From positions 1 to 35,665 of the forward strand of contig BTUU01000030.1 of the NCBI GenBank assembly GCA_045863555.1: a DNA stretch of 35,665 nt. Reading direction: 5' to 3'. The notes beneath the pieces were generated by a model. That model saw only the letters and a list, made by a program, of their open reading frames with translations, searched no databases and was not told where the DNA came from. Every line of letters starts with the position of its first letter. The first letter of the stretch is position 1. Below are positions 1-9,250 of the stretch, piece after piece. The position numbers and the translations under genes were made by a program. Source of the DNA: JACRLV01 sp045863555 (GTDB taxonomy: Bacteria; Planctomycetota; Phycisphaerae; UBA1845; Fen-1342).

Positions 1-2
1 AG

Positions 3-215
3 GGCGAGCCGGGCAGCGAACTGCTGGCGCCGCTGGCCATTGTTGTGCTGGGCGGACTAATCACCTCTACGTTTCTGAATCTCGTTGTAGTGCCGGCGGG
101 CTACTCGCTGGTCTTCGGTCTGAAGCGTTCAACCTCTGATCCGCGCGGCCTGTTCAGCCGGCTCGTGGGAGCCGTGCTGCGTCGCCGCGTCCAACCCACT
201 GTGAAAGGGAGCTGA
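3..215 (+). CDS. Heavy-metal RND efflux pump (CusA/CzcA type), C-terminal fragment
   Basis: The open frame enters from the left edge and stops with TGA at 213-215, so only about 70 C-terminal residues are visible. The segment GSELLAPLAIVVLGGLITS followed by TFLNLVVVPAGYSLVFG matches the last transmembrane helices of the HME-RND family (CusA, CzcA), inner-membrane proton-driven pumps that export Cu, Ag, Zn, Cd or Co through a three-part envelope channel. A basic tail follows. Metal specificity cannot be read from this fragment. The gene ends 6 bases before a His-rich lipoprotein and about 530 bases before a metal P-type ATPase, so the three probably form one metal-resistance operon. The family call is secure; calling it CusA or CzcA would be a guess. 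Confidence 0.85.
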   Translation, partial: GEPGSELLAPLAIVVLGGLITSTFLNLVVVPAGYSLVFGLKRSTSDPRGLFSRLVGAVLRRRVQPTVKGS

Positions 216-221
216 TTCGTC

Positions 222-737
222 ATGCGCACACTCATTCTCGCTTCGATGTTGTCCGTTGCGGTCGCGCTGGCAGGCTGCGAACGCAAGCCGGAATCCACCA
301 AGCCCGCGGCCGGCGGCTCGTCCGGCGCAGCCAAGCAGGACGATCATGACCACAAGCCCGGCGAAAAGGACGATCACGATCATGGCAAGGAGGCTGACAC
401 GGACGGCGCTCATGGCCCGTCGATTGAACTGGGAGAGGCAACCGTCAACGGCATGAAGGTGAAAGCGGCGCGCGACGCGGGCGACATCAAGCCGGGCGGC
501 GACGCCGCGATCGACGTGTGGGTCGATGGCGGTCTCGGAAACGCCGCGGCTGTGCGGTTCTGGATCGGTACGGAGGATGCGAAAGGCTCGATCAAATCCA
601 AGGCGGAGGTCGAAGACGGGAAGTGGCATACGCACGCGGAAGTGCCCGACCCGCTGCCCGCCGGCAGCAAGGTGTGGGTCGAAATCGAGGGCAAGGACGG
701 GAAGAAGAGCGTCGCCTCCTTCGAACTCAAGAAATAG
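222..737 (+). CDS. His/Asp-rich lipoprotein, putative envelope metal-binding protein
   Basis: This 171-residue protein starts with a lipoprotein signal: a hydrophobic stretch, then lipobox L16-A17-G18 before Cys19, so it should be exported and lipid-anchored. Residues about 39-62 are rich in His and Asp, with two DDHDH clusters and a further DGAHG, as expected for a metal-chelating segment. The rest (about 85-171) looks like a small beta domain containing VRFWIGTEDAKGSIK and WHTHAEVPDPLPAGSKVWVE. GGGAG at 207-211 serves as the ribosome binding site. It sits 6 bases after an RND pump and 12 bases before a P-type ATPase, which suggests a role as metal buffer or chaperone handing metal to the RND complex. 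I do not recognise a named family; the function is inferred from composition and context. Confidence 0.8.
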   Translation: MRTLILASMLSVAVALAGCERKPESTKPAAGGSSGAAKQDDHDHKPGEKDDHDHGKEADTDGAHGPSIELGEATVNGMKVKAARDAGDIKPGGDAAIDVWVDGGLGNAAAVRFWIGTEDAKGSIKSKAEVEDGKWHTHAEVPDPLPAGSKVWVEIEGKDGKKSVASFELKK

Positions 738-749
738 GCGGACTGCTCC

Positions 750-2960
750 ATGACGGACGGCTCTCCGGCCGCCGCTGACCCGCGACCGATGCGCGTGGAT
801 CGGCTCGTTCTGCGCATCCACGGGATGCACTGCGCCGAGGAAGTCGCTGCCATTCGACAGGAACTCGGCGGGCGACCGGGCGTACGCGCTCTGGACTTCG
901 ACATCCTCAATGCAAAGCTCTCGGCGACGTACGAACCGCACGTCATCGCACCGGATGCGATCGCTGCATCAATCCGCAAGCTTGGCATGGCCGCCGTGCC
1001 GTGGAGCGAAGCGCGTCCCGCCCCGGCCGGCGCAAAGCCCGCCATCGACGGACGCCTGATCGCGACAACCGCGAGCGGCGCGCTGCTGATCGTCGGGACG
1101 CTGTTACATGCCGTTCAGCAGGGCTGGGCCGCGGTATTCGGCGCAGCAACCCAGGAGTCTGTGCCGATTCTCGCGGTTGTCGCGTACATCGCGGCAACCG
1201 TTGCCGGCGCGTGGTTCGTCGCCCCCAAGGCGTTTCTCGCGTTGCGGAGAATTCGCGCGGACATGAACCTGCTCATGACGGTCGCTGTCGTCGGTGCCAT
1301 CGCGATCGGCGAATACCTGGAAGCGGCTGCGGTTGCGTTTCTCTTCGCGCTATCGCTTACGCTCGAATCCTGGAGCGTCGGACGCGCCCGCCGCGCCGTC
1401 GCTGCTTTGATGGCCCTCAGCCCACCGCGCGCCACGGTTCTGTCAGCGGACGGGCGAGAAGAGTCGCGCGACGTGACCGACGTGCCGGTCGGCAGCACGG
1501 TTGTCGTCAAGCCGGGCGAGAAGTTCCCGCTCGACGGCCGGATCACGAAGGGCGAGACGACGGCCAATCAGGCGCCCATCACCGGCGAATCGCGCCCGGT
1601 CCCTAAAGTGGTCGGCGACGAGATCTTCGCCGGCACGATCAATGAGGACGGCGCGGTCGAGCTAATAACGACCAAGGTCGCCGCCGACACTACCCTGGCC
1701 CGGATCACACGCATGGTCGGCGACGCGCAGGCCAAACGCGCGCCGAGCGAACAATGGGTCGAGACATTCGCCCGCTACTACACACCCGCCGTCATGGTGC
1801 TCGCAATCCTGGTCGCGGCAATCCCGCCAATGCTCTTCGGAGGGGCATTCGCATACTGGTTCTACCAGGCGCTGGTTCTGCTCGTGATCGCTTGCCCGTG
1901 CGCGCTGGTGATCTCCACGCCCGTCAGCATCGTGGCCGCGCTGGCCAGCGCAGCCCGGCATGGTGTCCTAATCAAGGGCGGCCTGCACGTCGAGACCCCG
2001 GCGCGGCTGACGGCCATCGCGCTCGACAAGACCGGGACGCTCACCGAAGGCCAGCCGCAGGTGCAGCAGGTCGTTCCGCTGGTCGGGCACGATGAGCGCG
2101 AGCTGCTCGAAATCGCCTCCGCGATCGAGCAGCGGTCGGAGCATCCGCTGGCACGGGCGATCGTCCGCTACGCTGATTCCAAGGGCGTGCGCCCCACGCC
2201 GGTGGATGACTACCAGACGATGAAAGGCAAGGGCGCCACGGCCACGCTCGACGGCAACGCCGTCTGGATCGGCTCGCACCGGCTGCTGGAAGAGCGGGCG
2301 CAGGAATCTCCCGACGTGCATGCCCAGTTGGAGGCGCTCTCCGCCGTCGGCGCGAGCATCGTTGTCGTGGGCGACGACGAGCACGTGTGCGGCTTCATCG
2401 CGATTGCCGACCGCGTGCGCGACGCGTCGCCGGCGACGGTCGCCGCGCTGCGGGCGGCCGGCATCGAGCACGTCATCATGCTGACGGGCGACAACTACGG
2501 GACCGCGCGTGCCGTCGCGGCGGCGACCGGCGTGGACGAGGTGCGAGCCGATCTGCTGCCCGAGCAGAAAGTCGCGGCCATCGAGGAGTTAGTAGAGCGC
2601 TACGGCGCGGTCGCAATGGTCGGCGACGGCGTGAATGATGCCCCCGCCCTGGCCCGCTCGACGCTCGGCATCGCGATGGGGGCGGCCGGCACGGACGCGG
2701 CCCTGGAGACGGCTGACGTAGCGCTGATGAGCGACGACCTGTCGCGCCTGCCGTGGCTGATCCGCCACTCGCGCCGCACGCTGGCCATCATCCGGCAAAA
2801 CATCGTCGCGTCGCTGGCGGTGAAGGCCGCGTTCATCCTGCTTACGCTGGCCGGTTACGCGAGCCTGTGGGCGGCGATCGCGGCCGACACGGGCATGTCG
2901 CTGGTCGTGGTGTCCAATGCCCTGCGGCTGCTCGGCGAGCGAAAGATCGCCGCGACATGA
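750..2960 (+). CDS. Heavy-metal P1B-type ATPase (Zn/Cd/Pb exporter, ZntA/CadA-like)
   Basis: This 736-residue protein has the full P1B layout. An N-terminal heavy-metal-associated domain (about 16-85) carries GMHCAEE, in which the usual second Cys is replaced by acidic residues, a variant seen in Zn/Cd ATPases. The TGES actuator motif follows, then the membrane metal site CPC at residues 382-384, the phosphorylated Asp426 in DKTGTLTEG, the SEHPLA nucleotide-site motif, and GDGVNDAPAL at 625-634. It should pump divalent soft metals out of the cytoplasm using ATP. The CPC motif with a Cys-Glu HMA favours Zn/Cd/Pb over Cu. It lies 12 bases after the His-rich lipoprotein. Rare A/T-ending codons (CTA, ATA, TTA, GTA) near 1663-1670 and 2588-2593 are scarcer in the genes to the right, which fits acquired DNA. 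Confidence 0.93.
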   Translation: MTDGSPAAADPRPMRVDRLVLRIHGMHCAEEVAAIRQELGGRPGVRALDFDILNAKLSATYEPHVIAPDAIAASIRKLGMAAVPWSEARPAPAGAKPAIDGRLIATTASGALLIVGTLLHAVQQGWAAVFGAATQESVPILAVVAYIAATVAGAWFVAPKAFLALRRIRADMNLLMTVAVVGAIAIGEYLEAAAVAFLFALSLTLESWSVGRARRAVAALMALSPPRATVLSADGREESRDVTDVPVGSTVVVKPGEKFPLDGRITKGETTANQAPITGESRPVPKVVGDEIFAGTINEDGAVELITTKVAADTTLARITRMVGDAQAKRAPSEQWVETFARYYTPAVMVLAILVAAIPPMLFGGAFAYWFYQALVLLVIACPCALVISTPVSIVAALASAARHGVLIKGGLHVETPARLTAIALDKTGTLTEGQPQVQQVVPLVGHDERELLEIASAIEQRSEHPLARAIVRYADSKGVRPTPVDDYQTMKGKGATATLDGNAVWIGSHRLLEERAQESPDVHAQLEALSAVGASIVVVGDDEHVCGFIAIADRVRDASPATVAALRAAGIEHVIMLTGDNYGTARAVAAATGVDEVRADLLPEQKVAAIEELVERYGAVAMVGDGVNDAPALARSTLGIAMGAAGTDAALETADVALMSDDLSRLPWLIRHSRRTLAIIRQNIVASLAVKAAFILLTLAGYASLWAAIAADTGMSLVVVSNALRLLGERKIAAT

Positions 2961-2970
2961 GCCGGAACCA

Positions 2971-3120
2971 ATGAACGCCCGCAGGCAGCCGCGCCGCACG
3001 AGAGCGTGGCGCGGATCAAAACCGCCGCCGGGCGTACGGAACCTGCTTGCGTGGCTGCTCCCGTTCGCGGTAATTTCGACGCTAACCGACTGGATAGTCG
3101 CCGCTCAAACGACCATTTGA
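2971..3120 (+). CDS. Possible 49-residue small membrane protein
   Basis: An ATG 10 bases after the ATPase stop opens a 49-codon frame. The first half is very basic and Pro-rich. The second half has a hydrophobic stretch (NLLAWLLPFAVISTL) that could be one membrane segment. The upstream CCGGAAC is a poor ribosome binding site, and no family is recognised. It may be a small partner of the ATPase, the remnant of a larger gene, or chance; codon usage does not decide it. Confidence 0.2.
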   Translation: MNARRQPRRTRAWRGSKPPPGVRNLLAWLLPFAVISTLTDWIVAAQTTI

Positions 3121-3330
3121 TCCAGCACGACACGCAACAAGGTCACATCCGCATTTCCGGCGTCGGGTTATTGCGTTTCGACTTCATGAAGCGTCACAAC
3201 GGTCTCGATTCCCATTCTTTGGCTCCAATCGCGCCGCCAGGCGGGGGACGATGACGAGGCCTCATGGCGACGGCGTGGCCGGCTTTCCTGATGAGCCGCA
3301 CAAAGGTCGCCGCTCGATGTCGGGTTGTGC

Positions 3331-3416
3331 GGATTTGCGTCAAATTTGCGTCAGAACCAGCCCGGAAACAGGCGTTAGCTAGTCCGCTAACAGTCGAACG
3401 TCAGTGACGCAAATCC
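3331..3416. repeat. Triplicated ATTTGCGTCA motif, partly as a 12-bp inverted repeat
   Basis: GGATTTGCGTCA at 3331-3342 recurs as ATTTGCGTCA at 3344-3353 in the same direction. It then appears as its exact complement TGACGCAAATCC at 3405-3416. The outer copies form a perfect 12-bp inverted repeat 62 bases apart. All copies lie within 150 bases of the tRNA fragment. Short repeats beside an attachment core resemble integrase arm-binding sites; regulator binding is the alternative. Confidence 0.6.
3374..3391. repeat. Small hairpin between the repeat copies
   Basis: GTTAGC at 3374-3379 pairs with GCTAAC at 3386-3391 around a six-base loop. There is no T tract after it, so it is unlikely to be an intrinsic terminator. 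It lies inside the inverted repeat at 3331-3416 and may be part of the same recombination or regulatory site. Confidence 0.4.
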
Positions 3417-3473
3417 TTTTGCTGCAATCATTAAGCATTGTCGCCACTCGGGTTACAATCGGGCTATGGTGAA

Positions 3474-3515
3474 TTCCCAAGCTGGACGTCGTGGGTTCGA
3501 ATCCCATCGCCCGCT
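3474..3515 (+). pseudogene. 3' half of tRNA-Gly(CCC), probable attachment site
   Basis: The sequence reads as the 3' part of a tRNA: anticodon loop TTCCCAA (3474-3480, anticodon CCC), 3' anticodon strand GCTGG, a five-base variable loop, T stem GTGGG (3491-3495), T loop TTCGAAT, T-stem return CCCAT (3503-3507), acceptor strand CGCCCGC (3508-3514) and discriminator T3515. U73 and this acceptor strand fit bacterial tRNA-Gly. The 5' half is missing: the bases before the loop (GTGAA) cannot pair with GCTGG, and no D arm or GCGGGCG acceptor strand lies at the right distance. A tRNA cut in its anticodon loop is the usual scar left at the distal end of an element inserted into a tRNA 3' end. In this orientation the element lies to the left, where the metal genes are. 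No CCA is encoded. Confidence 0.75.
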
Positions 3516-3666
3516 TTCCCGTTCACCGTCTCCGACCGCATAACTCGACGCGAACGTGCGTTCCGCCCCTTCGCGGCCATCTCACGCGATTCCACCCGCG
3601 ACCGCGTCGGGCCGGAGGACCCGAGTGCATCCCGCCCGACCGGTCGCGGCGATGGCGGACGCGGCC

Positions 3667-4827
3667 TCACCGGAGTATCAGCTCGGGCTCTTGCAGCGTG
3701 ATGAGCACGAAGCCCCGCGACCCGTCTTCGCCAGGGTTCGGGGCGACGAGTGCGCCCGCGTCGAGCGGGCCGCCTCGACCCCCGGCGCCGCCCGACCCTC
3801 CACCTCCGCCGCCTCCCGAGCGCAGCCCAGCCGACACCATGGTCTCCAGCGACGTACCGCCGGCCCGCCCGCCGTCGGCCGTTGAATTGCCGAGGTCTTG
3901 AACCACAGGGGATATGAAGTGGATGATCCCACCGCCGCCGCCGCCGCCCGCGCCGACCGCCGATGACGCGGCGCCGCCCCCGCCCCCGCGTACGAAAATT
4001 GAACCCGTAAGCCGATTAGTGATGGATTCGCCGGACGCAAGGAGGATGATGCCTCCTCCGCCTCCTCCGCCTCCCTCGCTCTCAGCGTCCGCGCCATCGG
4101 CGAGGATCGCGCCGCCATTTTCGATGGTTCCCTGGGCCAGGATGGTAATCCCGCCGCCGCCCGCCCCGCTCCCGCCCAGCGCGGCCCCGCCGCCGCTACC
4201 CGCACGCGTCGAGATGCGAAGGGCCACGCGGGCCTCGAACTCCGAAATCCCGTCGCCCCCTGAGCCGCCGGAACGGGCCGAACTCGCGTCGCCCACCTCT
4301 CCGCCCGACGCCGCCAGCGTGTTCACCCCGAGCGCCGCGGGGCGCGACACGCCTTCAAGCGTCGTTGCATCAAACGCGCTCCGATCGCCTCCCTGCGCCC
4401 CGGGTTCGACGACGATGGTGCCGTGATTCGTGAATCGCCCCGTGCAGCGGATGACGGCACCGCTCTGCACCCGGAGTGTCGCCCCGGCCTCGACGGTGAA
4501 ATCCGTCCAGAGCTGGTTTGCGTCATCCGCAGTTTCGAAGCGCTCGTCGCCGGTAATCGTCCGCGCTCCCGATGAACCATCGCCGTAGAGACTCGCCGAT
4601 GCATCCGCGCCGTCGCGGCCGTTCGCACCCGCCGGCCCCTGGGCGCCGTGACAGTCGAGCACGTCGGCCGCTCCATCGCCATTGACATCCTCGTCTGCGT
4701 CCGGAAGGCCGTTGCCGTTCAGATCCCAGCAGGCGATCACGCGTTCCGTCGGATTACTGGGCGTGGGGCATCCGGCGATCGAGCCGATGAACAAGGCCGG
4801 AATCGATAGCGGGAAGAGTCGATTCAT
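3667..4827 (-). CDS. Collagen-like, glycine-rich surface lipoprotein
   Basis: This 386-residue protein starts at an ATG preceded by GAGGAGATCTCC on the minus strand. The signal peptide ends in a lipobox (I-A-G before Cys20). Next come Asp/Asn-rich calcium-loop-like segments (DLNGNGLPDADEDVNGDG), a short collagen-like run (GAQGPAGANGRDGADA) and a long body with many poly-Gly stretches alternating with hydrophobic strands such as GIILLASG. It probably makes an extended, repetitive outer-surface domain. Collagen-like lipoproteins with this start are familiar in planctomycetes, but no biochemical role is known to me. It is the first gene to the right of the proposed island boundary and lies downstream of another secreted protein on the same strand. 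A strong terminator between them suggests separate transcription. Confidence 0.75.
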   Translation of the reverse strand: MNRLFPLSIPALFIGSIAGCPTPSNPTERVIACWDLNGNGLPDADEDVNGDGAADVLDCHGAQGPAGANGRDGADASASLYGDGSSGARTITGDERFETADDANQLWTDFTVEAGATLRVQSGAVIRCTGRFTNHGTIVVEPGAQGGDRSAFDATTLEGVSRPAALGVNTLAASGGEVGDASSARSGGSGGDGISEFEARVALRISTRAGSGGGAALGGSGAGGGGITILAQGTIENGGAILADGADAESEGGGGGGGGIILLASGESITNRLTGSIFVRGGGGGAASSAVGAGGGGGGGIIHFISPVVQDLGNSTADGGRAGGTSLETMVSAGLRSGGGGGGGSGGAGGRGGPLDAGALVAPNPGEDGSRGFVLITLQEPELILR

Positions 4828-4894
4828 GGAGATCTCCTCGGGCGCGCTGCTGGCCGGATTCTCGAACGTTTCATTCCAGAACGTGGAAAATAAC

Positions 4895-4927
4895 GCTCGC
4901 CGCCGACTTTTTCAGCCGGCGGCGAGC
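4895..4927 (-). terminator. Intrinsic terminator of the choice-of-anchor-D gene
   Basis: GCTCGCCGCCG at 4895-4905 pairs perfectly with CGGCGGCGAGC at 4917-4927. Read on the minus strand, the loop is A-rich and the stem is followed by GTTATTTT. It lies 20 bases past the stop of the gene ending at 4947, as expected for a Rho-independent terminator. Confidence 0.75.
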
Positions 4928-4946
4928 AGATCGGGTGCCCTCCCCC

Positions 4947-6161
4947 TCACCGGCTGCGTCGGCGACCGGTCGCTCGCCGGGCCGCGAGCGACGCGAGAGC
5001 ACACGCCAGACCGAGCGGTGCGCCGAAACCGCAGATCCCCATCGGGGCGAGTACCTCGGCCGTCACGCCGTCATCGTCGCCGGCGTTCTCATCGGCGTCG
5101 TCCGCCTCGTCGTCGACCTGACCATCCCCGCCGGCGCCGCCGTTGGGAAGTCCATCGTCACCGGGCGCGCTGCCGACCGTACCGCCATCTTCGTCGTCGC
5201 CGGTCTGGCCGCCGTTTTCGTTGTCGCCGTCGTTTTCTTCGTCGCCGTCGTTCTGCTCATGCCCGTCCTGGCCGCCTCCGTTGTCGTCGGTATCGTCGTC
5301 GGTGCCGCCGCCATCATCCTGCGGATCCGCCTCGTCGTCGCCGCCATCCTGCGCCGGAGCTCCGGCGCCGCGGACTACGAACGTGAACCGACCGTTCGGA
5401 AAGTTCCCGACATCGTTCGAATTGATGCCGACGTTCGACGTGGCCGATCCGGTCTGCGTCGGCGCGAATACGATGAAGAACGACGTCGACTCGCTCGGCT
5501 GAAGTGAATCGACGCCCGGTTGAACCACCGTAAACGCGCCGCTGCCGAATCCGCCGAACGTCTCGACCGCGTCGGTCAGCACGAGTGGACGCTCGCCCTG
5601 ATTGGCGATCGTGATCTCGATCTCGCTGCTGTCACCGATCGGCGTCGAGGGCAGATTGACCTGCGACTGCGGCGCGATCACCTGACCATTCCGGCTGACA
5701 ACCATCTCCGGGACCGGCACCACGCCGCGCAGTCGGAGGCTGAAGATCGGAGTGTCGGGGTCGTTCGTCGGGATGCTCACCGTTGCCGGCAGGAAGTGCT
5801 TCGCCAGCGTCGGCACGAAATCCACCCGGAACGCCGTGCTCCCGTTCGGCGAGAGCATGTTCCCGGTTTCGAGCGGCGGCTGGATCAGCGAAAACTGTCC
5901 CGCGAACCCGCCGCCGAGGAAGACCGGTGCCGAACTGGGAAACTGGAGACTCTGCGAGCCGATGTTGCGAACGACGACAATGAGCGGCGTTGACTGCCCC
6001 ACGTCGGTTGCATCGAAAACGAACTCCTGATTGGGCGTCTGAATGGCGCCGTCGATCCGCACTTCGACATTCGGCTGTGCCGCCGCGATGGCGCCCGAAA
6101 AACCCGCGGCCAGCGCGGCCAGGCTCATCCGATTCAGGGCGTAGCGTGCATTCGAGATCAT
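4947..6161 (-). CDS. Secreted choice-of-anchor-D protein with acidic linker and C-terminal anchor
   Basis: The open frame extends to 6188, but AAGGAAGGA sits just before an internal ATG at 6159-6161, giving 404 residues. A signal peptide ends near Ala28. Two similar Ig-like domains follow (about 31-146 and 152-265), each with features of the choice-of-anchor-D/ASH family, such as VGQSTPLIVVVRNIGSQ and PTNDPDTPIFSLRLRG. Residues about 271-363 are an extremely Asp/Glu/Gly-rich linker. The tail (about 370-404) has a CGFG motif, a hydrophobic stretch and an Arg-rich end, the three-part layout of a C-terminal sorting signal. The protein is probably exported and held at the cell envelope, with the acidic linker possibly binding calcium. 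It is divergent from the sigma-factor gene, sharing a 186-base intergenic region. Confidence 0.8.
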   Translation of the reverse strand: MISNARYALNRMSLAALAAGFSGAIAAAQPNVEVRIDGAIQTPNQEFVFDATDVGQSTPLIVVVRNIGSQSLQFPSSAPVFLGGGFAGQFSLIQPPLETGNMLSPNGSTAFRVDFVPTLAKHFLPATVSIPTNDPDTPIFSLRLRGVVPVPEMVVSRNGQVIAPQSQVNLPSTPIGDSSEIEITIANQGERPLVLTDAVETFGGFGSGAFTVVQPGVDSLQPSESTSFFIVFAPTQTGSATSNVGINSNDVGNFPNGRFTFVVRGAGAPAQDGGDDEADPQDDGGGTDDDTDDNGGGQDGHEQNDGDEENDGDNENGGQTGDDEDGGTVGSAPGDDGLPNGGAGGDGQVDDEADDADENAGDDDGVTAEVLAPMGICGFGAPLGLACALASLAARRATGRRRSR

Positions 6162-6347
6162 GATTCCTTCCTTTCGTTGTCTTCGCACATGGCAGGTCTC
6201 ATTCGCCCGCCGACGTTCTCACGAACGGATCGCGCCGCCGGACCGCAAATTCTGAGATTTCGCGCCAAAAATGATCGGACTGCCTCGGTTCCGACGCTAA
6301 TATGCGGGGGCAACCTCTTGATTCTCTTCAACTTACGTGAGGACAGC

Positions 6348-6904
6348 GTGCACGATCCTGCGCCCGACGATCTCGACCTCATCCGGCGGCTGCGCGCGGG
6401 CGACGCGGCCGCGGCGGGTCTGCTCGCCGACCGCTACCGCGCGGCGCTCGTCCGCTTCGCACGCTCGATGATCGCGAGTGACGCCGCGGCGGAGGACGTT
6501 GCCCAGGAGACCCTCGCGCGGCTCAGCCGCGAGAGTCTCCCCGAAGGCCCGCCGCGCCCCTGGCTGTATCGCATCGCGCGCAACCTCTGCCTCGATCTTC
6601 TGCGCCGCAGAAAAGCGAGCCCGACCTGCGGCGGACAGTTGGAGACCGGCCTCGACCGCGCGCGAACCACCGCCGGGCCGCTCACCCGCGTCGCTGCGAT
6701 CGAGCGCTCTGATGCCGTCCGGCGCGCGCTCGATGCGCTGCCCGAAGAGTACCGCGCCGTGCTCATCCTCAGGCACGTCGAGAATCTCGCGCGCGAGGAG
6801 ATCGCCGCTGTGCTCGGAATCAGCGCGGCCGCGGTGAAAGGGCGGCTGGTTCGCGGTTCCGAACTTCTTCGCGAAACGCTTCGCTCCATCACCGGAACAT
6901 TTCG

Positions 6905-6908
<4 letters not shown>
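6348..6908 (+). CDS. ECF-type RNA polymerase sigma factor
   Basis: The frame is open from 6177, but the homologous part begins just before DPAPDDLDLIRRLRAGD. The GTG at 6348 with GTGAGGA upstream is the best start, giving 186 residues. Region sigma-2 spans about residues 8-85 (DVAQETLARL, PWLYRIARNLCLDLLRRRK) and region sigma-4 about 120-175 (LDALPEEYRAVLILRHVENL, then the helix-turn-helix EIAAVLGISAAAVKGRLVRG). It directs RNA polymerase to alternative promoters. Its stop overlaps the start of the kinase gene (ATGA), so the two are translationally coupled. The kinase has an anti-sigma-like zinc motif, which suggests it controls this sigma factor. ECF factors linked to Ser/Thr kinases are a recognised planctomycete arrangement. 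Confidence 0.92.
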
Positions 6909-9145
<2,237 letters not shown>

Positions 9146-9193
9146 TTCGCCCGCCGCCCCCCGTTGCGAGCAGGAGGACCATCGAGTTAGATG

Positions 9194-9233
9194 ATCGCGC
9201 GCTAGCGAGCGCGATGGCAGGACCGCGCTCGCT
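9194..9233. other. Two overlapping, mutually exclusive hairpins upstream of the ABC permease
   Basis: ATCGCGC (9194-9200) can pair with GCGCGAT (9209-9215). Alternatively AGCGAGCGCG (9204-9213) pairs perfectly with CGCGCTCGCT (9224-9233), which is followed by only TT. The two stems share bases 9209-9213, so they cannot form together. They lie between the kinase stop and the permease ribosome binding site (GGAGG, 9239-9243). The structure could be a weak terminator of the kinase operon or an attenuator of the transporter. Confidence 0.4.
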
Positions 9234-9250
9234 TTCCCGGAGGACGCCCC

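Larger units (their letters stand above)
3121..3666. other. Gene-free stretch spanning the probable island boundary
   Basis: No convincing coding frame lies between the ATPase region and the lipoprotein gene that ends at 3667. The stretch contains three copies of a 10-12 base repeat (3331-3416), a small hairpin (3374-3391) and the 3' half of a tRNA-Gly gene (3474-3515). After 3516 I see nothing recognisable up to 3666. The content is what one expects at the end of a tRNA-integrated element. Confidence 0.6.

Noticed and set aside
3474..3515. Functional tRNA gene
   Set aside because: The D arm, 5' anticodon strand and 5' acceptor strand are absent, so it cannot fold as a tRNA.
3438..3701. 87-codon plus-strand frame across the tRNA fragment
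   Set aside because: It overlaps the tRNA remnant and has no ribosome binding site or family resemblance.
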